From NCBI GenBank assembly GCA_910574185.1, contig CAJSZQ010000025.1, positions 1-64,000 on the forward strand: a stretch of DNA of 64,000 bases. Direction: 5' to 3'. Each line of letters opens with the position of its first letter. The first letter of the stretch is position 1. This DNA is from Lachnospiraceae bacterium (GTDB taxonomy: Bacteria; Bacillota; Clostridia; Lachnospirales; Lachnospiraceae). Below the pieces are notes generated by a model. It made no database searches, was not told where the DNA came from, and saw only the letters and a program-made list of their open reading frames with translations. Below, piece after piece: positions 55,931-64,000 of this stretch. The translations under genes were made by a program, and so were the position numbers.

Positions 55931-56875
55931 ATGATTAATCACTTGAATCTGGTCTATTTTATTGCGGCTGCCAGGGAGCTGAATTTTACCAGGGCGGCCG
56001 AGAAGCTCTATATCAGTCAGCAGGCATTGAGTAATCACATTGCCTCTTTGGAAAAAGAGGTGGGGCTTACGCTGATTGAGCGGAAAGCGCCGATGAAGCT
56101 GACCTGCGGAGGAGAGATTTTTTATAAATATGCATTGCAGATGGAGGCAAGCTACCAGGAGATGATGCAGGAGCTTTCAGATGTAAAGGAAGAAAAGCGC
56201 GGCAAATTTGCAATAGGCATTTCTCATACCAGAGGAAGGCTTTTGCTGCCGAAGGTGCTTCCGGCTCTGATGGAAGCCTATCCGCTGGTTGAGGTACAGG
56301 TGTTAGAGGGCAATACAAAGGAACTGTCAGAGGCGCTTATCACTGGTACGGTGGACATGACGGTGGGGCCTTGTCCCCAGGAAAATCCGGAGACAGAATA
56401 TATTAGACTTCTGACGGAAGATATTGTTCTTGCAGTATCGGAGGAGCTTTTTCTTCGTTATAATAAGGAAGAACGGGAGAAGATGAAAGAGGAATTGTCG
56501 GAGTCCGGTAAAATTACCAGTCTCAGAGAAATTCCTTTTCTGTTGAATAAGAAGGGGAATATTTCCAGGGAGATAGCGGATGTGATATTTGAAGAAGAGG
56601 GGATGGAGCCTCATACGCTGATTGAGACAGAGAACATTGAGACGCTGGGAGAGATGTGCAGCAGAGGAATCGGGGCGGCATTTTACCCGACTTCGCTTCT
56701 CAAGGCGCTTATGGTGGAAGAAGGGATGAGCAGGCTGAAGCTGTTTCGGCTGAATTATCCTTGTACTCATATGGTTCTTGCCATCGCATACCGAAAGAAC
56801 CGTTATCTTACGGCTGCTATGCGGGAGATGATACGGATTATGCAGCGGGTAACAAAAGAATTGGGAAAGAAATAG
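55931..56875 (+). CDS. LysR-family transcriptional regulator
   Basis: A 314-aa regulator. The N-terminal winged helix is typical (LVYFIAAARELNFTRAAEKL, then SQQALSNHIASLEKEVG), followed by the periplasmic-binding-like effector domain (GISHTRGRLLLPKVLPALM onward). AGAGAAG precedes the ATG. LysR proteins usually regulate a divergent gene; here the neighbours are all on the same strand, so the target is unclear. The FAD/Rieske gene upstream is a candidate. Confidence 0.92.
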   Translation: MINHLNLVYFIAAARELNFTRAAEKLYISQQALSNHIASLEKEVGLTLIERKAPMKLTCGGEIFYKYALQMEASYQEMMQELSDVKEEKRGKFAIGISHTRGRLLLPKVLPALMEAYPLVEVQVLEGNTKELSEALITGTVDMTVGPCPQENPETEYIRLLTEDIVLAVSEELFLRYNKEEREKMKEELSESGKITSLREIPFLLNKKGNISREIADVIFEEEGMEPHTLIETENIETLGEMCSRGIGAAFYPTSLLKALMVEEGMSRLKLFRLNYPCTHMVLAIAYRKNRYLTAAMREMIRIMQRVTKELGKK

Positions 56876-57004
56876 CTACAACAATAAGGTTGTGGAGGCG
56901 ACCAGAATAAAACTGTTTCACATTGGGCTCAGAGTGTATTACCTTGGTAGTAGAAGAAGATATTAATCAAGATGAATACATTACATATGGGGATAGGAAC
57001 AGAG

Positions 57005-57865
57005 ATGAAACAGAAGATTACAAAAGCAGGTTTTGTAGATTATAGTGTGATTACAGCGGCAGTAATTTTGATGGACATTGGGATTCACGTATTCAAATTT
57101 CCCAATCATTTTTCCTTTGGAGGGGTTTCTGGTCTGGCGGTTGTGCTTCATCAGATGTTGGGATTTTCAGCGGCTCAGATTAATCTGGTCATCAATTTAC
57201 TGCTGCTTATTCTGGGATTTGCAGTACTTGGCAGAGGTTTCGGATTCAAGACAGCCTATGCGGTTATTTTATCGTCTTTGATACTGGAAGTGATGGAAAA
57301 AACTATGCCGGTTGTAAGACCTCTTACGAATCAGCCGGTACTGGAGCTGGCTTATGCAATTGCCCTTCCGGCTGCCGCCGCTGGAATGTTGTTTTATGTG
57401 GATGCGTCAGGCGGAGGAACAGATATTATTGCAATGATATTGAAGAAATATACGACCGTTGACATCGGAACAGCGCTTCTTGTTTCGGACGCGGCGATTG
57501 TTGCTTTATCGTTTCTTGCATTTGACGTTCATACCGGACTGTTTTCCATATGTGGACTGATTGCCAAATCAATTTTTGTAGACCGGACTATGGAACAGAT
57601 GCGGTTGTGTAAATATTTTACGATTATTTGTAGCGACCCTGAGCCGATTTGTGATTATATCAGAGATGTGCTGAAGCGCAGCGCTACGCTTTATAACGCC
57701 CAGGGCGGGTATACACATGAAAATAAGACAGTAATTCTTTGTGCGCTGAACCGAAAGCAGGCGGTGCTTCTGCAAAGGTATATACGCAGAGCGGATTCGG
57801 AAGCCTTTATTATGGTTACAAAGAGCAGCGAGACCATAGGGAAAGGATTCCGGCTGAGTGTATAG
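57005..57865 (+). CDS. YitT family membrane protein (DUF161/DUF2179)
   Basis: A 286-aa membrane protein with five to six N-terminal helices and a cytosolic C-terminal DUF2179 domain (TVILCALNRKQAVLLQRYIR onward). The DASGGGTDIIAMIL segment is a family signature. Function is not established. ATG 57005 is preferred (GGATAGGA upstream); ATG 56972 is possible and would add 11 residues. It lies just ahead of the two-component genes with 53 bp between. Confidence 0.85.
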   Translation: MKQKITKAGFVDYSVITAAVILMDIGIHVFKFPNHFSFGGVSGLAVVLHQMLGFSAAQINLVINLLLLILGFAVLGRGFGFKTAYAVILSSLILEVMEKTMPVVRPLTNQPVLELAYAIALPAAAAGMLFYVDASGGGTDIIAMILKKYTTVDIGTALLVSDAAIVALSFLAFDVHTGLFSICGLIAKSIFVDRTMEQMRLCKYFTIICSDPEPICDYIRDVLKRSATLYNAQGGYTHENKTVILCALNRKQAVLLQRYIRRADSEAFIMVTKSSETIGKGFRLSV

Positions 57866-57918
57866 CGCTGAATATGTCTGATTATCGAGCGGTTCAGGCG
57901 ATGTAATAGGAGAAAACG

Positions 57919-58587
57919 ATGCATATATTTGTAGTGGAAGATGAGCCGATTATCCGGAGAGAATTGAAGGTATTGTTGGAGAACGCCTTATATCAGGTGA
58001 CGGCGCCGGATGGTTTTTCGGATGTTCTGGCGCAGATAATGGAAAGCCGGCCGGATCTGGTTCTCCTCGATGTGAATCTTCCAGGGGTATCCGGTTTTGA
58101 TATTTGTACCCGGATTCGTGAAGAGACAGAGGTTCCGGTGATATTTCTCACCAGCAGGACGGATTCCATGGATGAATTGACAGGAATCTTAAAAGGCGGG
58201 GACGATTATATTACGAAACCCTATCAGGCGCCGTTGCTTTTAGCCAGAATCGGAGCTGTGCTGAAACGGACGAGGGGCGGAAAGTATAAGGAAGCGACAA
58301 GACTTACAAGAAGGGGTGTAACGTTGGACATTTCTGGCTGTAGCCTCTCGTTTCAGGGTCAATGCACAGAGCTTACGAAAAATGAGATGAAGCTTCTTCA
58401 TATTTTATTTCTGCATAGTGGAGAATTTGTTTCCAGAATGGATTTGGTGGAATATCTCTGGGAGAATCAGATTTTTATAGATGATAATACCTTAAGCGTT
58501 CATGTGGCCAGGATTCGCGAGAAGCTTAAGAACATTGGAGTCAATGATTTGATTGAGACAAAGAGAGGAATGGGGTACCGGGTATGA
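57919..58587 (+). CDS. OmpR-family response regulator (BceR-like)
   Basis: A 222-aa response regulator. The receiver domain has VVEDEP, the phospho-acceptor Asp51 in LLDVNLPG, and the Lys in ITKPYQ. The C-terminal winged helix ends IETKRGMGYRV. AGGAGAAAACG precedes the ATG. The kinase gene overlaps by 4 bp. With the ABC transporter at 61492-64000 this is a Bce-type peptide-antibiotic sensing and resistance module. CTTA-N8-TAAG near 61390-61405 could be its binding site. Confidence 0.92.
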   Translation: MHIFVVEDEPIIRRELKVLLENALYQVTAPDGFSDVLAQIMESRPDLVLLDVNLPGVSGFDICTRIREETEVPVIFLTSRTDSMDELTGILKGGDDYITKPYQAPLLLARIGAVLKRTRGGKYKEATRLTRRGVTLDISGCSLSFQGQCTELTKNEMKLLHILFLHSGEFVSRMDLVEYLWENQIFIDDNTLSVHVARIREKLKNIGVNDLIETKRGMGYRV

Positions 58588-59648
58588 CAGTAAAAGATTT
58601 CCTGAGGGACCGATTTCTGATGATGCTTCTTCACTTAGTGTGTATGTGCCTGCTTACGGTATTCTTAAGGCTGACAGGTTATGGCATGGCTGCTGCAGTG
58701 TTGATTCTGATATTCTGGGGACTGATTCTTACGGTATGGATGTGTGCGGCTTATGTCCAGAGAAGGGGATATTTCCGGGAAGTAGAGGAGATTTTGGAAA
58801 AGGTTGACCAGAGATATCTTCTGGGTGAGCTTCTTCCAGATTCCGTTCGGTTAGAAGACAGGTTGTACCGGGAGATAATCTGCCGTTCTAATAAGTCGGT
58901 TATCGAGAGGATTCGTCAGATTGAGGAGACGCAGAAGGAGTATAAGGAATATATCGAAAGCTGGGTTCATGAGGTGAAGTCTCCTATAACGAGTATTTCA
59001 TTAATCTGTGCAAACGGTCAGAAGAAGAGGAGCGAAAGAAGAACGTCTGCAGAGGTAAAGGAGGCTTTTCAAACAATTGGGCTGGAGAACCAGAGGCTTG
59101 AAAATTACGTGGATATGGTTCTATACTATGCCAGATCAGAACAGGTCTGGAAGGATTATCTGATTCAGGAGACAGACCTTGAGGGAATCGTGTATGAGGC
59201 GCTGGAGAAAAACAAACTATTGATGATTCAGAACCAGGTAAGGGCAGAGGTGAATGTGAAAGAACGGGCGTATACAGACCGGAAATGGATTGGATTTATC
59301 CTAAATCAGATGTTTCTTAACAGTGTAAAATATAAAGGAAACCAGCCGGTATTTCACATATATACAGAGCGAAAAAAGGAAGGGGTTCTTCTGATATTGG
59401 AGGATAATGGGGTAGGAATCCTTCCGGAAGAGCTTTCCCGAATTTTTGAAAAAGGATTTACCGGAAGCAATGGAAGAAACTATGGACGGTCTACCGGAAT
59501 GGGATTATATCTGTGCCGAAAGCTCTGCGATAAGCTTGGAATCGGGCTTCGGGCGGAATCTGAATATGGCGGGGGAACCCGGATGATTCTAGAATTTCCA
59601 ATCAGTAATTATATAAGCAGAAATCAGAGAGCACAAAATCTAAAATGA
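58584..59648 (+). CDS. Intramembrane-sensing histidine kinase (BceS-like)
   Basis: A 354-aa kinase with two transmembrane helices (about residues 12-30 and 35-57) and almost no extracytoplasmic loop, the BceS type that senses through its partner transporter. The H-box is SWVHEVKSPI with His129; the ATPase part has FILNQMFLNSVKY, DNGVGILPEE and GLYLCRKLCDKLGIG. It overlaps the regulator gene by 4 bp. The transporter it should partner begins 1.8 kb downstream, past an inverted cassette. Confidence 0.93.
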   Translation: MTVKDFLRDRFLMMLLHLVCMCLLTVFLRLTGYGMAAAVLILIFWGLILTVWMCAAYVQRRGYFREVEEILEKVDQRYLLGELLPDSVRLEDRLYREIICRSNKSVIERIRQIEETQKEYKEYIESWVHEVKSPITSISLICANGQKKRSERRTSAEVKEAFQTIGLENQRLENYVDMVLYYARSEQVWKDYLIQETDLEGIVYEALEKNKLLMIQNQVRAEVNVKERAYTDRKWIGFILNQMFLNSVKYKGNQPVFHIYTERKKEGVLLILEDNGVGILPEELSRIFEKGFTGSNGRNYGRSTGMGLYLCRKLCDKLGIGLRAESEYGGGTRMILEFPISNYISRNQRAQNLK

Positions 59649-59836
59649 GTTCTCAAATATAAAATCGTAAAACCACGTTCATCGTGTCAGCTGTTTGAAA
59701 TTAAGCCCATAGATTACTCCTTCCTGTAATAAAATGGACTGTCACATATAAGATTGAATAATCTCAAATGTGACAATCCGTAATTGATAAATTTGTTCAT
59801 TGATTAAATGTTATGTTTAATTACTATTAGTAGTTT

Positions 59837-60253
59837 TTATTTTAGACTGTAGCGAGGTTTTTCTTCATGGAATATCCAGTATCTTAAGTAATCATCCAAT
59901 ATAATTGCCAAGAAGGAAATGAAAAACCAAATAATAGTAAATGGTAAACAAATCTGGCCAAGAATATTAAACGGCATATTACTGTAATCCCACACATTCC
60001 ATTGCAGAAAAAGATTTACAATGATACCAGAAATAAATTCTAATCCAGTTATAATGATTGCTCCGATTGCCATCTGTTTGTAAAGCGGCATATCCCATTC
60101 AATATGTTCATTTATACAACCGATAAAATAGAAAGCCAGACCACCAACAAGAATCATTGTCCAATGTGTATATCCTCGGTATAATATTTCGATTAGCGTG
60201 TAAATCAAACCACCTATACCAATTAAAATAAGTGGTTTGATACCCTTACGCAT
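59837..60253 (-). CDS. Putative ABC transporter permease-like membrane protein (PF06541 type)
   Basis: A 138-aa membrane protein with four hydrophobic helices. The NILGQICLPFTIIWFFISFLA segment (split here) and the ending ILDDYLRYWIF match the ABC_trans_CmpB/PF06541 family, common in clostridial genomes and prophages; its role is unclear. ATG 60253 overlaps the stop region of the upstream gene by 8 bases (AATGCGTAA), so translation is coupled. It is AT-rich compared with the flanking Bce genes. Confidence 0.8.
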   Translation of the reverse strand: MRKGIKPLILIGIGGLIYTLIEILYRGYTHWTMILVGGLAFYFIGCINEHIEWDMPLYKQMAIGAIIITGLEFISGIIVNLFLQWNVWDYSNMPFNILGQICLPFTIIWFFISFLAIILDDYLRYWIFHEEKPRYSLK

Positions 60254-60611
60254 TATTGTGTGCGGAATAGAAGTCCGCAAGCATTTCTGACTGATATTCT
60301 GTCGGAATATATATTCCATAATCGGCTGACTGAATACTTTCTTTATTCTGCATACTGTTCATGTAAAGTTGTAAATTTCTGAAATAAGTTACCTGAAAAC
60401 GGAGGAAGCTGAGAGCTGCACTGGTAATCTTATTCATATCTTCTGTGCTGTAATATTTGCAATGTTCTGCATTAGTTGATTCATGCCATGGAATCCTTTC
60501 TGCGCTCTGTACCGCCAATGTCTGTAAACCCATGAGAGAAATCTGATTTTGAGATAGAATAAATCCATCATCTATTGGTGTGTTTCTATCGACAAATAGA
60601 ATATTTTCCAT
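60246..60611 (-). CDS. Hypothetical protein, 121 aa, in the inverted cassette
   Basis: I do not recognise the family. The protein is soluble and helical with many Gln, Ser and Asn residues. It lacks a signal peptide or motif. GGAGGGC lies upstream of the ATG at a usual distance. It is coupled to the membrane protein gene downstream. Its composition resembles phage structural or accessory proteins, but that is impression only. Confidence 0.7.
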   Translation of the reverse strand: MENILFVDRNTPIDDGFILSQNQISLMGLQTLAVQSAERIPWHESTNAEHCKYYSTEDMNKITSAALSFLRFQVTYFRNLQLYMNSMQNKESIQSADYGIYIPTEYQSEMLADFYSAHNNA

Positions 60612-60750
60612 TATGCCCTCCTTTGGATTGATGTAAAAGAAAATATATTTGTTGTTGTTAAATTATATGTTTTTATATTTTACTATATTTCTGTATTAAT
60701 TTTAGAGTCAAATTATAATTTGATTTTCTTCATTTATTTTTGCTTTAAAT

Positions 60751-60784
60751 AGAAAAAGAACCTGCTCTCACAGATTCTCTTTTT
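60751..60784. terminator. Bidirectional terminator in the inverted cassette
   Basis: AAAAAGA pairs with TCTCTTTTT with an inner CCTG/CAG. It lies directly after the 83-aa gene on the minus strand, so the cassette is at least two transcripts. Confidence 0.6.
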
Positions 60785-60801
60785 ATCATGTAAATTTTAT
60801 A

Positions 60802-61053
60802 TTAAATAGATAATAATTCTCTGATTTCGTCAAGTGATTTTCCAGATTCTACAATCATGGAAGTAATCTCTTTGATTTCGTTTTCTTTCTTTTGCTCCTC
60901 TATCATTTTATCAAAAATAACTTTATCTTTTTTTAATTGCTTGAGAACTGCTTTTTCTGCCTTTAGCTCAGATGAGAGGGTTGCAATTCTGTCTTCGGAT
61001 TCCTGGATTAATTCATCATAATTTTTTTCTTCAACTTTTTTTCTTCTAGCCAT
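60802..61053 (-). CDS. Coiled-coil small protein, 83 aa
   Basis: ATG 61053 follows AAGGAGGATATTACAC; the frame upstream of it is not used. The product begins MARRKKVEEKNYDEL and is nearly all charged heptad-rich helix, ending ESGKSLDEIRELLSI. Similar small coiled-coil proteins with an ARRKK start occur in clostridial mobile elements and prophages. Function is unknown. It is the leftmost reading gene of the inverted cassette. Confidence 0.75.
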   Translation of the reverse strand: MARRKKVEEKNYDELIQESEDRIATLSSELKAEKAVLKQLKKDKVIFDKMIEEQKKENEIKEITSMIVESGKSLDEIRELLSI

Positions 61054-61491
61054 GTGTAATATCCTCCTTATTAAATATGCATTAAACATATCATTTATAG
61101 ATGGAATAGTAAAGACATGGATTGAAAAATTTTGAAATTTAGCTATCATTATTCGACAACTGCATGTAATTTTACAACTGTTTTAAAATCCATTTAAATG
61201 TGAATAAATAATTAAATATTTTCATTATTGTATTTTAAGAAAAAATTATATGGATGTCCCCAATTTATAAATGTTTTTAAAAAGTTCCTTTAAGCAAGAA
61301 TGCTATTAAAGCTGCAATAAAACAGAAAAGTCCACCCTCCGGGCACACCTGATGGCCATCCGGCGAAAATATAAGTAGAAACCTCGAATCTTAAGAAATT
61401 GTAAGATAACTTCAATCTATTTTTATACAAGGTGGAAAGGAAATGCAGTAGAATGAAAATGTAAAAATTCAACAGATTAGGAGTGGTTTTA
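61054..61491. other. AT-rich region ahead of the transporter genes
   Basis: The 438 bases hold no convincing gene. A GC-richer patch at 61317-61365 has hydrophobic open frames on the minus strand without good starts. CTTA-AGAAATTG-TAAG lies near 61390-61405 and is a possible response-regulator site for the transporter promoter. Confidence 0.4.
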
Positions 61492-62259
61492 ATGAGTAAT
61501 TATATCCGGGTGTGTGATGTGGAGAAATACTATGGAAACAAATCGAATGTGACGAAGGCGGTGGACCGGGTAAGTTTTTGTGTAGAGAAAGGGGAATTTG
61601 TTGGCGTGATGGGCGCTTCTGGCTCCGGCAAGACCACGCTTCTGAATATGCTTGCAACGATTGACCGGGTAACGGCAGGACACATTTATTATGAAAATAC
61701 GGATATTACGGAGCTTAAGGAGGATGAACTTTCGGAGTTCCGCAAGAAGAACTTGGGGTTTGTGTTTCAGGAATATAATCTTCTGGATACGCTGACAATT
61801 GAAGAAAATATTATCCTAGCACTGACAATACAAGGGGGAAAGAAACAAGAGATTAGGCAGGAATGCGACCAGATTCTTAGACTTCTTGGGATTGTGGATA
61901 TCAGGGAGAAGTTTCCCTATCAGGTATCAGGCGGACAGAAACAAAGATGCGCCTGCGCGAGAGCGCTGGTGAATCATCCAAGGTTATTGCTTGCGGACGA
62001 GCCTACCGGAGCGTTAGACTCTCGTTCGGCGCAGACATTGCTTGAGACATTTACGGATTTGAACCAGACCATGGGGGCTACGATTCTAATGGTGACGCAT
62101 GACGCATTTTCTTCTAGTTACTGCAACAGGATTCTGTTTCTGAAGGATGGGAAGATTTTTCATGAACTTGTTCGGGGGGACAAACCGCGCAAGATATTTC
62201 TGCAGGAAATTCTGGATGTTCTGTCCCTGACAGGAGGTGAGCTATCTGATGTTCGGTAA
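61492..62259 (+). CDS. ABC transporter ATP-binding protein (BceA-like)
   Basis: A 255-aa ATPase of the MacB/BceA group. Walker A is GASGSGKTT (41-49), the Q-loop is FVFQEYNLLD, the signature is VSGGQKQR, and Walker B is LLLADEPTGALD. ATG 61492 follows AGGAG; a GTG at 61483 is less likely. The permease gene overlaps its end by 11 bp. With the permease it would move peptide antibiotics away from, or off, the membrane target and signal to the kinase at 58584-59648. Confidence 0.94.
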   Translation: MSNYIRVCDVEKYYGNKSNVTKAVDRVSFCVEKGEFVGVMGASGSGKTTLLNMLATIDRVTAGHIYYENTDITELKEDELSEFRKKNLGFVFQEYNLLDTLTIEENIILALTIQGGKKQEIRQECDQILRLLGIVDIREKFPYQVSGGQKQRCACARALVNHPRLLLADEPTGALDSRSAQTLLETFTDLNQTMGATILMVTHDAFSSSYCNRILFLKDGKIFHELVRGDKPRKIFLQEILDVLSLTGGELSDVR

Positions 62260-64000
62260 ACTTGCTTTCCGAAATATGAAACGTTCTGCCAGAGATTATC
62301 TGGTATATATTCTTACGATGACGGTAGTAACTGCATTGATGTATGCGTTTAACAGCTTGATTTTCCAGAATGATGTGAATCAGTATTTTGAGCTGGAAGC
62401 TATTATGGAAGTAATGATTGGGCTTGCAACTTTTTTCATTGTACTGATTGTGGCGTGGCTGATTAACTATATGGTGCGGTTTATGTTAGAAAAACGCAGC
62501 GGTGAATTTGGAATCTATCTGCTTCTGGGTATGAAAAAGAAAATGATTGCCCGGATTTATATGCGGGAAAATATCCTGCTTGGGGGACTTTCATTCTTGA
62601 TTGGGCTCGTCTTTGGAATCCTGTTGAGGCAAGTGCTTTTGGCAGTAATGTTTTCCATGGTGAGGATGGAATATCATTTAAAAATTTCTTTTCATTATTG
62701 GACGATATTGATGACAATACTCTGTTATGCGGGTTGTTATTTGCTTGCATTATTCCGGTGTAAGCGGAAATTTAAGAAGATGAATATCCATGATTTAATG
62801 GATGAGAAGCGAAGAAATGAGGAAATCAAGGAGAACGGTGAAGGATTTAAGCGATTGTTTCTGCCGCTTTCCATTCTGTTTATTCTGTCATTCTGGGCGG
62901 TATTTTCCGGACTTTCCAATGCAGGAGAGATTGCTCTGTTTTTGATTGGACTGGTGGTAACTATCTATTTATTTTATATGGGACTTTCTGCATGGATTAT
63001 CTGTTATGTTAGAAAGAAAGGGAATCGAATCTATCAGGGACAGAATTTGTTTCTTCTTCGGCAGTTTGCATCTAAGGTACGGACTATGCAGTTTACCATG
63101 GGAACGCTGACGGCGCTGTTTACTCTCGCTCTTATGGGAGCTTCGATTGCATTGATGTTCAGCGATTATGAGAATACAGTACTGGAAGAAAAATTTCCCT
63201 TTGATATACAGGTAAACAGCGTTGAGCCTATGGATGATTTTGCAGATGAAATTGAAGTTATTGAGGAAAATACGGAAGTGCAAAAGCTTTACTCTTATCA
63301 GATTTATACCGACAATCAGAATCAGGTGAATAGCTGGATGGTGACTCACTTACGGGCATGGGGAACCATGTACCAGAACAAAGACGGGAGTCCGAATGCG
63401 AAAAAGATTGAAAAGATGCTGGAATCAGAAGGGGTTTATTGTACCTATGACACATATATGGGTATTACGGATTATAACGAACTGAGAGAGATGCTTGGAT
63501 ATGATAAAACGGCGATAAATGACGGAGAATATCTGGTGCATATCAAGCCCAGGCTTTATGAGGAAGTAAAGGATATAGGGAAGGATTTGCAAATTGCAGA
63601 TGCGACGGGAGAAGGAAAGCTTTCATGTGCGGGGGTATTTAGAGAGCCATTTTCCCAGGATGGACATAATGGGGGCGATTATGTAGTGGTTGTGCCGGAT
63701 CAGGTCTTAGAGCGGATGACGCCTTATTATGCGGAGTTGGCAGCAGACATTAAAGGGGAGGCTCCGTTAGGGTTGAATAAAAAACTGGATGCATTGACTG
63801 ATGATGAGGGGAGGGATTCGACCAGTCATGTTGTGCCAGAACTAGAGGGCAATAGCTGCTGCGGCTCTGATAATATCATTAGTTATGCGGCAGTGAATCT
63901 GGTGCGGGATAACCTGATTCCAGAGGTGAAATTTATGCTGGCGTCGCTAATTATTCCGCTATTCTATATTGGACTGGTATTTGTATGTGTGGCTGTGACG
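62249..64000 (+). CDS. ABC transporter permease (BceB-like, FtsX domain), 3' end outside window
   Basis: At least 584 codons, still open at the window edge. It starts MFGKLAFRNMKRSARDYLVY, typical of BceB permeases, followed by an N-terminal helix, the first FtsX block with three more helices, and further helices around residues 205-250. The large extracytoplasmic domain expected of BceB starts near residue 305 (after MGASIALMF) and the next helix begins as the sequence ends. AGGAGGTGAGCTATCTG precedes the ATG, which overlaps the ATPase gene by 11 bp. Confidence 0.92.
   Translation, partial: MFGKLAFRNMKRSARDYLVYILTMTVVTALMYAFNSLIFQNDVNQYFELEAIMEVMIGLATFFIVLIVAWLINYMVRFMLEKRSGEFGIYLLLGMKKKMIARIYMRENILLGGLSFLIGLVFGILLRQVLLAVMFSMVRMEYHLKISFHYWTILMTILCYAGCYLLALFRCKRKFKKMNIHDLMDEKRRNEEIKENGEGFKRLFLPLSILFILSFWAVFSGLSNAGEIALFLIGLVVTIYLFYMGLSAWIICYVRKKGNRIYQGQNLFLLRQFASKVRTMQFTMGTLTALFTLALMGASIALMFSDYENTVLEEKFPFDIQVNSVEPMDDFADEIEVIEENTEVQKLYSYQIYTDNQNQVNSWMVTHLRAWGTMYQNKDGSPNAKKIEKMLESEGVYCTYDTYMGITDYNELREMLGYDKTAINDGEYLVHIKPRLYEEVKDIGKDLQIADATGEGKLSCAGVFREPFSQDGHNGGDYVVVVPDQVLERMTPYYAELAADIKGEAPLGLNKKLDALTDDEGRDSTSHVVPELEGNSCCGSDNIISYAAVNLVRDNLIPEVKFMLASLIIPLFYIGLVFVCVAVT

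Noticed and set aside
61290..61472. Hydrophobic minus-strand frames near the transporter genes, possibly a small peptide
   Set aside because: No ribosome site or convincing start is present, and the alternative frames end in different stops; it may be a decayed relic.

Overview
The window reads as chromosome of a spore-forming, anaerobic Firmicute of the class Clostridia, most likely a gut Lachnospiraceae relative. The basis is the mix of codY, a CIRCE-controlled groESL, ireB-ruvX-DUF1292, ribonuclease J, mtaB, a sporulation sigma factor, a Bce-type peptide-sensing system and strong AGGAGG ribosome sites. The species cannot be fixed from the window alone. No rRNA, tRNA or CRISPR array was seen.

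Layout. 1-17 kb: degenerate 20-bp repeats, an iron-sulfur flavoprotein, a TPP riboswitch with thiC, cstA with an unknown partner, a minus-strand cluster of an ATP-grasp ligase and two esterases, class III fructose-bisphosphatase, a sodium symporter, a marR-alcohol dehydrogenase pair and a DegV protein. 17-30 kb: housekeeping genes on the plus strand: nfo, trmO, prmA-rsmE, cysteine desulfurase-thiI, an HPr-like protein on the other strand, mtaB, ireB-ruvX-DUF1292, rnj, trmR and trhP. Several of these act on tRNA (thiI, mtaB, trmO, trmR, trhP). Two long hairpins with a shared core lie upstream of fbp and of trhP.

30.3-43.0 kb is the standout. The sporulation gene sigK (minus strand) is split. 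Its 5' part ends near 43034 and its last codons are found at 30318-30371, 12.66 kb away. Both break points carry the same 7-bp word (ATACATA), and joining there restores an uninterrupted SigK ending of the usual kind. Between them is an AT-rich element with a large serine recombinase at one end, a P4-type primase-helicase at the other, an XRE regulator, a second small serine recombinase, a cysteine-ladder leucine-rich-repeat protein, a DNA glycosylase-like fusion and several unknown genes. This is a skin-like sigK intervening element, analogous to those of Bacillus subtilis and Clostridioides difficile, but with its own cargo. The reconstructed SigK has no pro-sequence, so excision may be the main gate on SigK activity.

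43.6-64 kb returns to core genes: comM-dprA-topA, codY, groES-groEL, guaB, a FAD/Rieske oxidoreductase, a LysR regulator, a YitT membrane protein, and a Bce-type module. In that module the response regulator and kinase (57.9-59.6 kb) are separated from the ABC transporter (61.5 kb to the window end, permease cut off) by an AT-rich inverted cassette of three small genes.
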